Below the pieces are notes generated by a model, which ran no database searches, was not told the DNA's origin, and was given only the letters and a program-made list of their open reading frames with translations. Shown piece by piece: positions 16,669 through 25,625 of a DNA stretch of 64,000 nucleotides (the stretch's first letter is position 1; each line of letters opens with the position of its first letter). The position numbers and the translations under genes were made by a program. The stretch is from Nakamurella flavida (lineage in GTDB: Bacteria; Actinomycetota; Actinomycetes; Mycobacteriales; Nakamurellaceae), in contig NZ_JAUSQV010000001.1 of the NCBI RefSeq assembly GCF_030811475.1, forward strand, positions 2,007,501-2,071,500, given 5' to 3'.

Positions 16669-17604
16669 ATGCCCACCATCGGCCGTACCGACCTCGATGT
16701 CTTCCCGCTGTCCCTGGGCGGCAACGTCTTCGGCTGGACCTCCGACGAGCAGACCTCCTTCGAGGTGCTCGACGCGTTCGTCGAGGGCGGGGGCAACTTC
16801 ATCGACACCGCGGACGTCTACTCGGCGTGGATCGAGGGCAACTCCGGCGGGGAGTCCGAGACGATCATCGGCAACTGGATGGCCTCCCGGGGCAACCGGG
16901 ACGCAATCGTGCTCGCCACCAAGGTGGGTTCGCTCGAGACGGCGAAGGGCTTGTCCCGCAGCACGATCCGCCGCGCCGTGCAGGATTCGCTGCGTCGCCT
17001 GCAGACCGACCGCATCGACCTGTACTGGGCGCACCGCGACGACCCGGCCACCCCGCAGGAGGAGACCGTCGCGGCGTTCGACGAACTCGTCCGCGAAGGC
17101 ACCGTCCGTGTCGTCGGGGCCAGCAACTACTCCGCGGACCGGCTGAGCTCGGCCCTGCAGATCGCCCGGGACACCGGGGCGGCCCGCTTCGAGGCGCTGC
17201 AGCCCGAGTACAACCTGGTGGTCCGCAAGGAGTTCGAGGCCGACCTGCTGCCCGTCGTCGCCGAGCACGGACTGTCCACCGTCCCGTACTACGCCCTGGC
17301 CAGCGGGTTCCTCACCGGCAAGTACCGGGATGCCTCCGCCGACGACTCCAGCCCCCGCGCCGGGCAGGCCCGTTCGTTCCTCGACGACCGCGGTCGCGGC
17401 GTCCTGGCCGAACTGGACGCGATCGCCGCCGCCCACGACACCTCGGTGACCGCGGTGTCGCTGGCCTGGCTCGCCGCGCAGCCCACGGTCCTCGCCCCGA
17501 TCGCCAGTGCCCGGATCGCCCAGCAGGTCCCCGACCTGCTCGCCGGCGGCCGGTTGACCCTGACCGACGACGAGATCGCCCGGCTCACCGCCGCCTCCGA
17601 GTGA
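16669..17604 (+). CDS. Aldo/keto reductase
   Basis: 311 residues; ATG 16669 follows AGGGAG, 9 nt upstream. The (beta/alpha)8 AKR fold has its tetrad visible: Asp and Tyr in FIDTADVYS (about residues 44-52), Lys in VLATKVG (about 84) and His in LYWAHRDD (about 125). The NADPH-binding end is LAPIASARIAQQVPDLL (about 280-297). The family reduces aldehydes or ketones with NADPH; the sub-group resembles actinobacterial general-stress AKRs of the YajO/IolS type. It is a single-gene unit bounded by an inverted repeat upstream and a terminator downstream. Confidence 0.92.
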   Translation: MPTIGRTDLDVFPLSLGGNVFGWTSDEQTSFEVLDAFVEGGGNFIDTADVYSAWIEGNSGGESETIIGNWMASRGNRDAIVLATKVGSLETAKGLSRSTIRRAVQDSLRRLQTDRIDLYWAHRDDPATPQEETVAAFDELVREGTVRVVGASNYSADRLSSALQIARDTGAARFEALQPEYNLVVRKEFEADLLPVVAEHGLSTVPYYALASGFLTGKYRDASADDSSPRAGQARSFLDDRGRGVLAELDAIAAAHDTSVTAVSLAWLAAQPTVLAPIASARIAQQVPDLLAGGRLTLTDDEIARLTAASE

Positions 17605-17670
17605 TCCCGGCGTAGCGGCCCGGGCCGTCATCCGACCCGGGCCGTGGTCCGGTACTCACTCCGGATCACC

Positions 17671-17709
17671 CGTCGACCCCCGTCCAGCGCATCCGGGCGG
17701 GGGTCGACG
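17671..17709 (+). terminator. Stem-loop terminator after the aldo/keto reductase
   Basis: Perfect 11-bp arms CGTCGACCCCC (17671-17681) and GGGGGTCGACG (17699-17709) with a 17-nt loop, 66 bp after the stop. It is followed by a short CCCGTT triplicate (17721-17739) of unknown meaning. Confidence 0.65.
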
Positions 17710-17770
17710 CCTGTCCTGCCGTTCCCGTTCCCGTTCCCGACCCGTGCTCATCCGACCCGGAAGGACCCCC

Positions 17771-18574
17771 GTGCCCGAGGGCCACACGATCCACCGCCTC
17801 GCGCGGGACCTGCGCACCACCTTCGCGGGCGCCGCCGTGCACACCGGCACCCTGCAGGAGCGGTTCGCCGAGGGGGCCGCGAAGCTGGACGGGACGACCC
17901 TGGCGAAGACCGAGGCGCACGGCAAGCACCTCTTCCTGCACTTCTCGCAGGACGCGCTGCGCAGCACCGTGCACATCCACCTCGGGCTGTACGGCAAGTT
18001 CCCCATCCAGCCCCAGCCGGCGCAGCCCCCGCGCGGCGCGTTGCGCCTGCGACTGGAGAACGACACTGCCTGGGCCGACCTGCGGGGCCCGACGGCGTGC
18101 GACCTGATCACCCGGGACGAGCACGACACGATCCTCGCCCGGCTCGGCCCCGACCCACTGCGCACCGATGCCGACCCGGACCGAGCGTGGGCGCGGATCT
18201 CGAAGTCCCGCATGGCCATCGGTGCCCTGCTCATGTCCCAGGACGTGCTGTCCGGCATCGGGAACGTCTACCGCGCCGAGGTGCTCTTCCGGCACGGGAT
18301 CAGCCCGTTCCGGGCTGGGCGCGAGATCACCCGCGAGGAGTGGGACGCCGTCTGGGCCGACCTGGTCGTGCTGCTCAAGGCCGGGGTCCGCGCGGGCCGC
18401 ATCGTCACCACCCGCCCGGAGGACCGGCCCCGCCGGGGTCGACCCCGCCGCGAGGAGTCGTTCTACGTCTACCGGCGCACCGGGCAGCCCTGCCGCATCT
18501 GCGGGGCGGAGGTGCGCACCGAGCTGATGGTCGCGCGGAACCTGTTCTGGTGCCCGTCCTGTCAGGCGCACTGA
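17771..18574 (+). CDS. nei: DNA glycosylase/AP lyase of the Fpg/Nei family (endonuclease VIII-like)
   Basis: 267 residues. GTG 17771 is fixed by the N-terminal PEGHTIHR, because Pro2 is the catalytic Schiff-base nucleophile and Glu3 also acts in the active site; GGAAGGA lies upstream. PEGHT rather than PELPE marks the Nei branch, which excises oxidised pyrimidines. Other marks are Lys in AHGKHLFLHF (about 57), the H2TH motif LMSQDVLSGIGNVYRAEVLFR (about 157-177), and the C-terminal zinc finger CRIC-(n)-CPSC with the DNA-binding Arg in VARNLFW. It is tail-to-tail with ogt, so two repair genes share a locus without sharing a transcript. Confidence 0.93.
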   Translation: MPEGHTIHRLARDLRTTFAGAAVHTGTLQERFAEGAAKLDGTTLAKTEAHGKHLFLHFSQDALRSTVHIHLGLYGKFPIQPQPAQPPRGALRLRLENDTAWADLRGPTACDLITRDEHDTILARLGPDPLRTDADPDRAWARISKSRMAIGALLMSQDVLSGIGNVYRAEVLFRHGISPFRAGREITREEWDAVWADLVVLLKAGVRAGRIVTTRPEDRPRRGRPRREESFYVYRRTGQPCRICGAEVRTELMVARNLFWCPSCQAH

Positions 18575-18576
18575 GC

Positions 18577-19071
18577 TCAGGTCGACGCCAGGGCGCGCCG
18601 CTCGAACTCCTGCAGAATCTCCTTGCGGCGCGCTCCCTCCGGCCCACCGCGCAGTCGCCCGGCGGCCGTGGTCAGCCGGTGACAGGGCACCACGATCGAC
18701 AACGGGTTGCGGGCACTGGCCGATCCGACGGCCATGGCCGCGCCGACCGTGGCGCCGGCGGCCAGGGCCACCGCACCGTAGGTGCTCGTGGAGCCGTACG
18801 GGATCGCCCGGACCGCCGCCCACACACGACACTGGAAGGGCGTGCCCGCCGGCGCGGTCGGGAGATCGAACGCTCGGAGATCCCCGGCGAACCACGCGTC
18901 CAACTGCCGTCGCGCCGCGGTGAGGACCGGTGCGGACCTTTGGTCGCCCAACACCACTCCGGGCAGCGGGGCTCCGACGTACACGCCGGTCAGGGAGTCG
19001 CCGTCCGAGGTGAGTAGCAGCTCACCGATCGGGCCGGTCATCCGCGTCCACTGCTGGAGTCCCGACGGCAC
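18577..19071 (-). CDS. ogt: Methylated-DNA--protein-cysteine S-methyltransferase
   Basis: About 164 residues from GTG 19071. ATG 19041 is the alternative, but homologues usually keep the WTRM segment before SPIGELLL, which needs the upstream start; neither has a strong ribosome site. The N-domain is GPIGELLLTSDGDSLTGVYVG. The DNA-binding and active-site domain starts GTPFQCRVWAAVRAIPYGSTSTYG (about 90-113) and contains the methyl-acceptor Cys in VVPCHRL (about 141). It removes O6-alkyl groups from guanine in one suicidal step. The stop is 2 bp from the convergent nei stop. A longer open frame to 19239 overlaps the PspC gene and is not used. Confidence 0.9.
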   Translation of the reverse strand: MPSGLQQWTRMTGPIGELLLTSDGDSLTGVYVGAPLPGVVLGDQRSAPVLTAARRQLDAWFAGDLRAFDLPTAPAGTPFQCRVWAAVRAIPYGSTSTYGAVALAAGATVGAAMAVGSASARNPLSIVVPCHRLTTAAGRLRGGPEGARRKEILQEFERRALAST

Positions 19072-19171
19072 GACCCCACGGTAGGCGGCCGGGTGTCCCC
19101 GGGGCCGGCTCAGGGGCCGATCAGGGCTGCCCCTGATGCCGGCACCCCGTCCGACCGGCCAGGATGGGTGC

Positions 19172-19384
19172 ATGACGATTCCCACGCCGCCGCCGCCCGC
19201 CCCGTACCGCCGACTCACCCTCTCCTCCTCCGACCGCAAGATCGCCGGTGTGTGCGGCGGCCTGGCCGCCTACTTCCACGTCGACCCGACCCTGGTGCGG
19301 ATCATCGCCGTGGTGCTGGCGTTCGTCGCCGGCGGCGGGATCCTCGCCTACCTGCTGGCCTGGATCATCATCCCCAAGGCCTGA
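19172..19384 (+). CDS. PspC-domain membrane protein
   Basis: 70 residues; ATG 19172 with AGGA in CAGGATGGG upstream. After a short Pro-rich head, residues 12-70 form a complete PspC domain: RKIAGVCGGLAAYFHVDPTLVRIIAVVLA, then GGILAYLLAWIIIPKA with one or two membrane segments. Single-domain PspC proteins are common in actinobacteria and are linked to envelope stress. It is divergent from ogt. There is no downstream partner except the fragment at 19434. Confidence 0.85.
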   Translation: MTIPTPPPPAPYRRLTLSSSDRKIAGVCGGLAAYFHVDPTLVRIIAVVLAFVAGGGILAYLLAWIIIPKA

Positions 19385-19433
19385 TCCGACGGGTGCGCGG
19401 CGCGGTGGGTCCTGCCCCGCCGCGCAGCCGTGA

Positions 19434-20054
19434 CCGAACCAGCCCGGTGCCACCACCACCCGCACCGCCACCCGCACGACCCCCGGCGCCCCCGGTCGCG
19501 CTGACCAAGCCTGGTCCGGCGGCCCTGCCGCCGTTCGGCCGGCCCCACCCGACTCCCGGCACGGCTCCGGATTCCCGGGCCGCCTCGGGTCCGTCCGGGA
19601 CGAACCGGCCGGCGGGACCGTCCCGGGCTTCGCCGTCGGGCCGCCGCTGCCGCCGGGTGACCCCGCTCCGCACGGACGCTCCGAGACGCGAGCCGGCGCG
19701 CCCGTGGTGCCCGCACCCGCTCCGGCCGGCCGGGGGGTCGGCGATCTCGGCCTGGCCACACCCATCAGCACGGTGGGCTGCACGGGGACGCCGATCGTCC
19801 TGTACTCCTCGGCGATCACCCCCGGGGCCTACGCGGCCGACGTCCAGCAGGCTCTGGACGACCATCCGGGCGCGTCCTCCCTGCGCACCGACCAGGCCTG
19901 CAGTTCGCTCACCCCGTCCAGTGACGGCAATCCGATCTACGCGGTCTTCCGCGCCTACCCGTCGACCGGTGCAGCGTGCGCGGCCGAGGGGACCGGAGCC
20001 TCGTTCCGCCTGCTGGAGAGCGGTTCACCGGACACGTCCACCTTCAGCTGCTGA
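19434..20054 (+). pseudogene. Open frame encoding a Pro-rich linker plus a secreted-type C-terminal domain; start missing (gene remnant?)
   Basis: The frame is open from 19434, but its first start codons are GTG 19704 and 19707, after about 90 codons of Pro/Gly/Arg-rich linker. Residues from 19735 on look like a real folded domain (DLGLATPISTVGCTGTPIVLYSS, then GAYAADVQQALDDHPGASSLRTDQAC and GNPIYAVFRAY) with six cysteines, ending exactly on a Cys. From memory, similar modules close extracytoplasmic tails of actinobacterial Ser/Thr kinases and secreted proteins. With no signal peptide, membrane segment or kinase in frame, this is best read as the 3' remnant of a larger gene. A sequencing frameshift that separates it from its N-terminus is the alternative. 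Confidence 0.4.
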
Positions 20055-20324
20055 CCGCCGGGCGGCGGGCCCCCGGAGACGCCCACCGATACGCAGGGTG
20101 AGAAATGCTTCGTCATGCACCCCGAGCGGATGAGATTTTTTTCTGTGAACGTGAACAATTGAGCGCAACGTCAGGTATCTTCAGCCCGTTGCGACCACCC
20201 GGTGACCCCGGGAAGGGCCTGGGCCCGGTCGCGGTCGATGTCGACTCGAGCGGTTGCGGTCCGGACCCGTGCATCCCGGGGCAGGCCACCGACGGCTGCT
20301 CCCGAGGATCAGCCGGGGGGCGCG
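20055..20324 (+). promoter_or_regulatory. AT-rich intergenic region, probable promoter of the exopolysaccharide locus
   Basis: The 270-bp gap contains an unusually AT-rich block (20130-20185) with a run of seven T and the tandem GTGAACGTGAAC (20146-20157). A possible -35 GTGAAC (20151-20156) lies 19 bp from TATCTT (20176-20181). No gene is convincing here: the frame 20105-20383 is compositionally random. The remainder (20186-20324) shows nothing recognisable. Confidence 0.4.
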
Positions 20325-20492
20325 ATGCCGGAGACCGAGCCTGCCGAGGAGGCGACCCGCTCACTGGGCGATCTGCTCGGTGAGGCGCTGCAGTTCGTCG
20401 TCTTCGGGAACGGCTACCTGATCGGCGTGATCCTGGGCGTCTTCGTGCTGACCGTCCTGCTCTCCCGCATCTTCAAGGGCGGCACCCTCTGA
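20325..20492 (+). CDS. Small single-pass membrane protein (55 residues)
   Basis: From ATG 20325 with GGGGGG upstream: an acidic head (MPETEPAEEATRSLGDLLGEA), one hydrophobic segment (about residues 24-48, VVFGNGYLIGVILGVFVLTVLL) and a short basic tail (SRIFKGGTL). It lies 93 bp before the glycosyltransferase, in the same direction. Its composition is clearly membrane-protein-like rather than random, and the tail suggests a cytoplasmic C-terminus. It may be an accessory subunit of the synthase, but no family is recognised. Confidence 0.5.
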   Translation: MPETEPAEEATRSLGDLLGEALQFVVFGNGYLIGVILGVFVLTVLLSRIFKGGTL

Positions 20493-20585
20493 CGCCCCGC
20501 GGGTACACCGTGCCCGGCGACTGACCACCGCCCGCACCCGCGCCCCGTCCGACCCCCGCACCGCCCCCGCCAGAGGGATTCCCGC

Positions 20586-22121
20586 ATGCACAAGACCCCG
20601 GCGTTCGTCGCCGTCTCCCTGCTCACGCTCGGGATGATGACCTACCTGCTGTTCAACCATCTGCAGTACGCCGTGAAGTTCACCAACCTCGCGGTCTGCT
20701 ACTCGATCATGTTCGTCCACCTGGCCCTGAAGATGCTGGCCTCGCTGGCGGCCAAGCCGCACACCGTCGCCCCGGGAGCCGATCTCGACCTCCTGCGCGT
20801 GGACGTCGTCGTCCCGATCTACAACGAGGACCCGGCCCTGCTCGCCGCCGGCATCACCGCGATGGCCGGGCAGGATCGCCGGCCGCGGGCGCTGTGGCTC
20901 GTCGACGACGGATCGCAGGCCGACGGCGTCCCCGTCCTCGCCCTGCAGGACCCGGCCGTCCTGCGGGCGATCGCGGAGGCCGAGCGGGCGGGCATCACCG
21001 TCGTCTGCCGGCGGCAGGACAACTCGGGCAAGCGGGAGGCGCAGTCGGTGGCGTTCGCCGAGTCCGACGCGGACATCTTCGTGACGACGGACTCCGACAC
21101 CTATCTGCGCGCCGACGCCCTGGCCAACCTGCTCATCCCGTTCTCCCGGCCCGAGGTGATGAGCGTGGGCGGCACCGCGTACGGCCAGAACTACCGCAAG
21201 AATCTGCTGACCCGGTCGCTGGACCTGGGTTTCGTCATGTCGTTCCTGCAGGGCCGGGTGGCCGAGGGCTACTTCGGTTCCGTCCGGGTCAACTGCGGCA
21301 TCCTGGCCGCCTACCGCGGACACGTGGTGCGGGAGAACCTGCACCGGTTCCTCAACCAGCGGTTCATGGGAGTCCCGGTACGCGCCGGGGACGACCGGGC
21401 GTTGACGTTCTTCGCGAAGGAGAAGGGGCGCACGGAGTTCCAGCCGTACGCGGTGGCCTTCTCCGCGCTGCCGGAGAACCTCAGCCATCTGGCCCGGCAG
21501 CGCATGCGGTGGGCGCGTTCGTGGTGCTGGGGCACCCTGTGGCTGCTGCGCCGCCCGATCCGGTCCGCGGACTTCCTCTTCACCGCCACCCAGACCCTCG
21601 GCATCCTGGCCTACGGCTTCGCCTCCTCCATCGCCCTGGTCGGCGCGATCAGCGGGGCGATCTCCGTCGACCTGCTCATCTGGTCGGTGCTCGTCGCCAT
21701 GGGCATCGGCTACCTGTCGCACCTGCGCTACGTGCTCATCGCCCAGCAGCAGGAACCACTGCACCAGCGGTTGATCACCTGGGCGGTCAGCCCGCTGACC
21801 AGCGCCCTGTACCTCGGCCTGCTGCTCCCCCTCTACTACCGCGCCCTGGCCCAGCCGGCCCCCCGGGCCTGGGGCACCCGGCAGCGGGTCGAGGTCGGGC
21901 TGCACCCCACGGCCACCACCGCCCCGGACACCACCGCACGGACCGCCGCTGCACCGACCGTGACCGCCTCGGACACCACCGCGCCGACCGCCGACCGCGT
22001 CGTCCCGCCGGAACTGCCCACCCAACCGGCGGGTCCGTCCACCGCGCCCGCCGGGCCCCACACCCCCCGCGCGCCCGCCGGGCGGCCCGTCCGTGACGAC
22101 CGCGGGGTGAGGGTCGGATGA
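20586..22121 (+). CDS. Family 2 processive glycosyltransferase (hyaluronan synthase/NodC-like polysaccharide synthase)
   Basis: 511 residues; ATG 20586 follows GAGGG. Two N-terminal membrane helices (about 5-25 and 35-55) precede the cytoplasmic GT2 domain: VVVPIYNED (74-82), DDGS (107-110, UDP-binding), TDSDT (168-172, metal-binding DxD), GDDR (268-271, catalytic base region) and QRMRW (305-309), the QxxRW signature of processive synthases. Four more helices follow (about 325-445), then a Thr/Pro-rich cytoplasmic tail of some 65 residues. It should polymerise and extrude a beta-linked polymer. Its 3' end overlaps the acyltransferase start (ATGA). The polymer is not predictable from sequence alone. 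Confidence 0.9.
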   Translation: MHKTPAFVAVSLLTLGMMTYLLFNHLQYAVKFTNLAVCYSIMFVHLALKMLASLAAKPHTVAPGADLDLLRVDVVVPIYNEDPALLAAGITAMAGQDRRPRALWLVDDGSQADGVPVLALQDPAVLRAIAEAERAGITVVCRRQDNSGKREAQSVAFAESDADIFVTTDSDTYLRADALANLLIPFSRPEVMSVGGTAYGQNYRKNLLTRSLDLGFVMSFLQGRVAEGYFGSVRVNCGILAAYRGHVVRENLHRFLNQRFMGVPVRAGDDRALTFFAKEKGRTEFQPYAVAFSALPENLSHLARQRMRWARSWCWGTLWLLRRPIRSADFLFTATQTLGILAYGFASSIALVGAISGAISVDLLIWSVLVAMGIGYLSHLRYVLIAQQQEPLHQRLITWAVSPLTSALYLGLLLPLYYRALAQPAPRAWGTRQRVEVGLHPTATTAPDTTARTAAAPTVTASDTTAPTADRVVPPELPTQPAGPSTAPAGPHTPRAPAGRPVRDDRGVRVG

Positions 22122-24259
22122 CGGCGGGTCTCGACCCGGCACCGCCCCCACCCGCGCCCGCTTCAGCACCCGCCGGCCAGGAGACCGGGCCGGCGACCGA
22201 GCTCCGCCGCTTCCGCCCGGACGTGGAGGGGCTGCGTGCCGTCGCCGTCCTGCTGGTGGTGCTCTTCCACGCCGGGGTGCCGGCCCTGCGCGGCGGCTAC
22301 GTCGGGGTGGACGTCTTCCTGGTGATCAGCGGCTATCTGATCACCGGTCATCTGCTGGTTGGGCTGCTGGCAGGATCCGGTACGGAGCAACGGTTCTCGC
22401 TCGCCGCCTTCTACGCTCGGCGGATCCGACGGCTGCTGCCGGCCGCCGCCCTGGTCGTCGTGGTCACCGTGATCGCGACGTGGGCGTCGCTCTCGGCCCT
22501 GCAGGCCCGGCAGGTCGGGGTGGACGCCCTGTGGGCCACCTTCTTCGGCATGAACGTCCACCTGGCGCTGACCGGGGTGGACTACCAGGCGAACCAGGAT
22601 CCCTCACCACTGCAGCACTTCTGGTCCCTCGCCGTGGAGGAGCAGTTCTACCTCGGGTGGCCGCTGGCGCTGCTGGCCGCGGTCGCCGTCGCGCGCCGGA
22701 CGGGGCGGGTCTCCCCCCGGGCCGCGGTCGCCCTGGTCGCCGGGCTCGTCCTGGTCGGTGCGCTCGCGTACTCGGTGCACCTGACCGTCGCCGAACCCAC
22801 CCCGGCGTACTTCCTCACCCCGACGCGCGCGTGGGAGCTGGCCGCGGGCGCCCTGCTGGCCGTGGCCGCGCCGCGCCTGGCCGGGATCCGGTGGCTGCGG
22901 ACCACGCCCGTCGCCTGGGCCGGGTTGGCGCTCGTCCTGCTGGCCGCGACCCGGTTCACCCCGGCCACCCCGTTCCCCGGGTACGCCGCCGCCCTCCCCG
23001 TCGCCGGCACCGTCCTGCTGCTGACCGCCGGACTCACCCGGCGCACCGGGCTGGAGAGGCGGCTGCTCGGCCGGGCACCGCTGCAGGCCCTGGGTCGGCT
23101 CTCCTACGGCTGGTACCTGTGGCACTGGCCCGTCCTGGTGCTCGCCGCCCTGGTGGCCGGACGCGACCTGCGGCTGCCCGAAGCGCTGGCACTGTGCGCC
23201 GTGGCGCTGTGGATGGCGCTGTGCACGTCGATCGCGCTGGAGAACCCGCTGCGCTCGATGCCGTCCCTGGTCGCCAGCACCACCCGGACGCTGCGACTGG
23301 GCGCCGTTCTCGTGCTGGTCACCGCCCTGGTCGCCGCGGCCGCCGCCGTCGTCGCCCCCCGGCTGATGGGCGTGGGGGTGCAGGCGGCGGCGATCACCGA
23401 CAGCGCCCAGCTGGACGCGGCCGTGCTGGCCGGCCAGCGCACCGACGCCGTCCCGGCCGACCTCACCCCCGGTCTCGTCGAGGCCGCCGACGACAAGCCC
23501 GCTCTGGACGCCGACGACGGCATCTCCTGCATGGTCGGCCTGCTCACCGCCGAGCTCAGCGCGGATCCGGGCGGCAGCTGCGTCGCCGGGGGCACCGCCG
23601 ACGGGACCACCACCGTGGTCGTCGCCGGCGATTCCCATGCCTACCAGTGGATCCCGGCCCTGCGGGAGATCGCCGGGCAGCGGAACTGGCGCCTGATCTC
23701 GCTGACCAAGTCCGGGTGCCCGCTGTACGACGTCGTCATGGTCAACACGCAGCTCAAGCGCGAGTACACCGAGTGCACGCAGTGGCGGGAGAAGGTGTTC
23801 GAGCGCATCGCCGACCTGCGGCCGGCCATGGTGATCACCTCCGCCGCGGTGTTCTCCGAGCGCGAGGGCGACTTCACCGCCCGCTGGACCACCGGTGTGA
23901 CCACCACGATGGAGCGTCTGCGGACGCTCGGCACCCGTCCGGTGGTGCTGGCCGACGTCCCCTACCCGCGGCGGGACGTGCCGACGTGCCTGGCCCAGCA
24001 CCCCGCCGACGTCCGGGACAGCTGCACCCCGACGCTGACCGATGCGATGAGCGACCCCGAACGGCGCCGGGCCACCGCCGCTGCTGCCGTCTCCGCCGGA
24101 GCGGTCGTCGTGGATCCGCAGGCCTGGCTGTGCGGGCCGCAGCGCTGCCCGGTGATCGTGGGTCAGTACCTCGTCTACTCCGACAACAGCCACCTGACCG
24201 CGACCTACGCCCGCCTGCTGGCCGGCCGGCTCGCCGACGCCCTGCCCCCGCTCACATGA
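22118..24259 (+). CDS. OafA-type membrane O-acyltransferase fused to an SGNH domain (copy 1)
   Basis: 713 residues; ATG 22118 overlaps the synthase stop (ATGA), implying coupled translation. The acyltransferase-3 domain (about residues 25-400, ten or more membrane helices) begins RFRPDVEGLRAVAVLLVVLFHAG, with the catalytic-type His in LFHAG and the following VDVFLVISGYLITG and SLAVEEQFYL motifs. The extracytoplasmic SGNH domain (about 450-713) has GDSHAYQW (Ser nucleophile block) and, near the end, SDNSHLT (Asp/His dyad). Such fusions take an acyl group across the membrane and place it on a glycan. Being coupled to the synthase, it probably acetylates the nascent exopolysaccharide. Confidence 0.93.
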   Translation: MTAGLDPAPPPPAPASAPAGQETGPATELRRFRPDVEGLRAVAVLLVVLFHAGVPALRGGYVGVDVFLVISGYLITGHLLVGLLAGSGTEQRFSLAAFYARRIRRLLPAAALVVVVTVIATWASLSALQARQVGVDALWATFFGMNVHLALTGVDYQANQDPSPLQHFWSLAVEEQFYLGWPLALLAAVAVARRTGRVSPRAAVALVAGLVLVGALAYSVHLTVAEPTPAYFLTPTRAWELAAGALLAVAAPRLAGIRWLRTTPVAWAGLALVLLAATRFTPATPFPGYAAALPVAGTVLLLTAGLTRRTGLERRLLGRAPLQALGRLSYGWYLWHWPVLVLAALVAGRDLRLPEALALCAVALWMALCTSIALENPLRSMPSLVASTTRTLRLGAVLVLVTALVAAAAAVVAPRLMGVGVQAAAITDSAQLDAAVLAGQRTDAVPADLTPGLVEAADDKPALDADDGISCMVGLLTAELSADPGGSCVAGGTADGTTTVVVAGDSHAYQWIPALREIAGQRNWRLISLTKSGCPLYDVVMVNTQLKREYTECTQWREKVFERIADLRPAMVITSAAVFSEREGDFTARWTTGVTTTMERLRTLGTRPVVLADVPYPRRDVPTCLAQHPADVRDSCTPTLTDAMSDPERRRATAAAAVSAGAVVVDPQAWLCGPQRCPVIVGQYLVYSDNSHLTATYARLLAGRLADALPPLT

Positions 24260-24306
24260 CGGCGCTTCGGCTCCGCCCCGCGGGAACGGGACTGAGGGCG
24301 CCCGGT

Positions 24307-25320
24307 TCAGCGGCCGGCGAGCGCGGTTCGACAGACCTGCAGGGCGGCCGGGCTCGAGTCCAGGCGCCAGTCGTGGGTACGGTCGGCGTGGAAGAAGTTC
24401 ACCGACTCCAGGCGCGGGTACTCGGTCATCGCGAACAGCGAGGACAACCAGTCGGCCTTGCTCCGGCGGGGATCGGCCCGGGCGCCGGGCTCGTCCTTGG
24501 CCGGTTCCCGGCAGCCGAGTTCGGCGATCCACACCGGTGCGGCCTCGTTCAGGGCGGTCAACCGCGCGTACGGGGCGGCGAGCAGGCCGCGGGGCGAGGC
24601 CCAGGTGCCGCCGTAGCCGTTGTAGACGTCGACCGCGAGGACGTCGACCCAGTCGTCGCCCGGGTAGTACTCCTCCAACGGGATGCCGCCGCGGTCCCGG
24701 GTGGTCACGCACCAGCAGAAGCGCACGTTCTGCTCGGTCCACCGACGGCTGATCCGGCGGTGGAACTCGACGACGTACCGCCAGCCGGCGACGTACTCGG
24801 CGGTACTGCGCACGCACCCGCCCGCCGCGACCGACCAGGGGTACCCCGTTCCGTTGGGCTCGTGGGCGAACCGGACGGTGACCCGACCCGGATGCCGGGC
24901 CGCGGCGGTGAAGAACCGGGTCAGGTAGTCGTCGTGTCGACCGGCGACGATGTCGCTGAACAGCACGGGCCGACGACCGTCCAGGGTGGGCTGCCAGGCC
25001 ACCAGGAGGTCGTGCCGGGACCGCGCCGCCTGCTGTCCGCCGCCCTTGGGCCAGGCCACACCCCAGGTGGAGAACCACGACATCTGCGGGAAGCGGGTAC
25101 CGACCAGGGCCTCCAGGGCGTAGTGCGGAGCGGCGTCCGGGAACGGCACCCGGGAGGCGTAGGCGCCCCAGGTGGCCCGCTGCAGCAGCGGGGCCGGGCC
25201 GGCTCCGGCCACGCCACCGGTGGTCGCGGTCAGCGCCAGGGCCGCCCCGCCCACGGCCAGGGTCCGCAGGGCGCCGCGTCGGGTGATCCCGGCGCGGGGC
25301 GGTGCGGCCGGGGTGTGCAT
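24307..25320 (-). CDS. Secreted glycoside hydrolase, GH26 family (beta-mannanase-like)
   Basis: 337 residues. A twin-arginine-type signal peptide is visible (ITRRGALRTLAVGGAALALTAT, cleavage near 40). GH26 features are the acid/base Glu154 in FAHEPNG, preceded by a strand ending in VRF, and the nucleophile Glu267 in WIAELG; aromatic residues WCVTTRD and YNGYGGTW would line the subsites. Family enzymes cleave beta-1,4-mannan or related beta-glycans. It sits between two paralogous polysaccharide acyltransferases on the other strand, so it may trim or release the polymer made at this locus, a role exported glycosidases often have in synthase-dependent systems. The substrate is inferred only from the family. 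Confidence 0.88.
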   Translation of the reverse strand: MHTPAAPPRAGITRRGALRTLAVGGAALALTATTGGVAGAGPAPLLQRATWGAYASRVPFPDAAPHYALEALVGTRFPQMSWFSTWGVAWPKGGGQQAARSRHDLLVAWQPTLDGRRPVLFSDIVAGRHDDYLTRFFTAAARHPGRVTVRFAHEPNGTGYPWSVAAGGCVRSTAEYVAGWRYVVEFHRRISRRWTEQNVRFCWCVTTRDRGGIPLEEYYPGDDWVDVLAVDVYNGYGGTWASPRGLLAAPYARLTALNEAAPVWIAELGCREPAKDEPGARADPRRSKADWLSSLFAMTEYPRLESVNFFHADRTHDWRLDSSPAALQVCRTALAGR

Positions 25321-25327
25321 CCGGCCC

Positions 25328-25356
25328 ACGGTCACCGCCGTCCGGACGGGCGTCAA
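25328..25356 (-). promoter_or_regulatory. Possible GH26 promoter in the divergent gap
   Basis: On the minus strand TTGACG (25356-25351), a 17-bp spacer and GACCGT (25333-25328) end 7 nt before ATG 25320, which would give a leaderless mRNA. The -10 is poor, so confidence is low. The rest of the 305-bp gap (25321-25625) shows no gene or other signal apart from GAGGTGG before ATG 25626. Confidence 0.35.
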
Positions 25357-25625
25357 CCGTTGCCGCGCACCGGGTCGGAATACCTGACGACGACCACACC
25401 GGCGGCCCGCGATCGCCGCCGCTCCCGCGTCCACCCGCGGGTGACGGCCCCCGTCGCGGTCCGGCGGGCCGGTGCACCCAGGGTGTCCGGGCCCACCCGT
25501 TCGGGGCCCCATCCCCCGGTGATCACCCGCCGGATCGGGGTCCGGCGGCTCCACCCGGTGACCGCGCCGGCCCTCGCCCGCTCCCGGCCACGCCTGAACA
25601 CCCGTCCCCGTCCCGAGGTGGCCCG

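Noticed and set aside
20105-20383. A 92-codon frame starting MLRHAPRAD
   Set aside because: It crosses the AT-rich promoter-like block, has random composition, and its end overlaps the better small membrane-protein frame at 20325.
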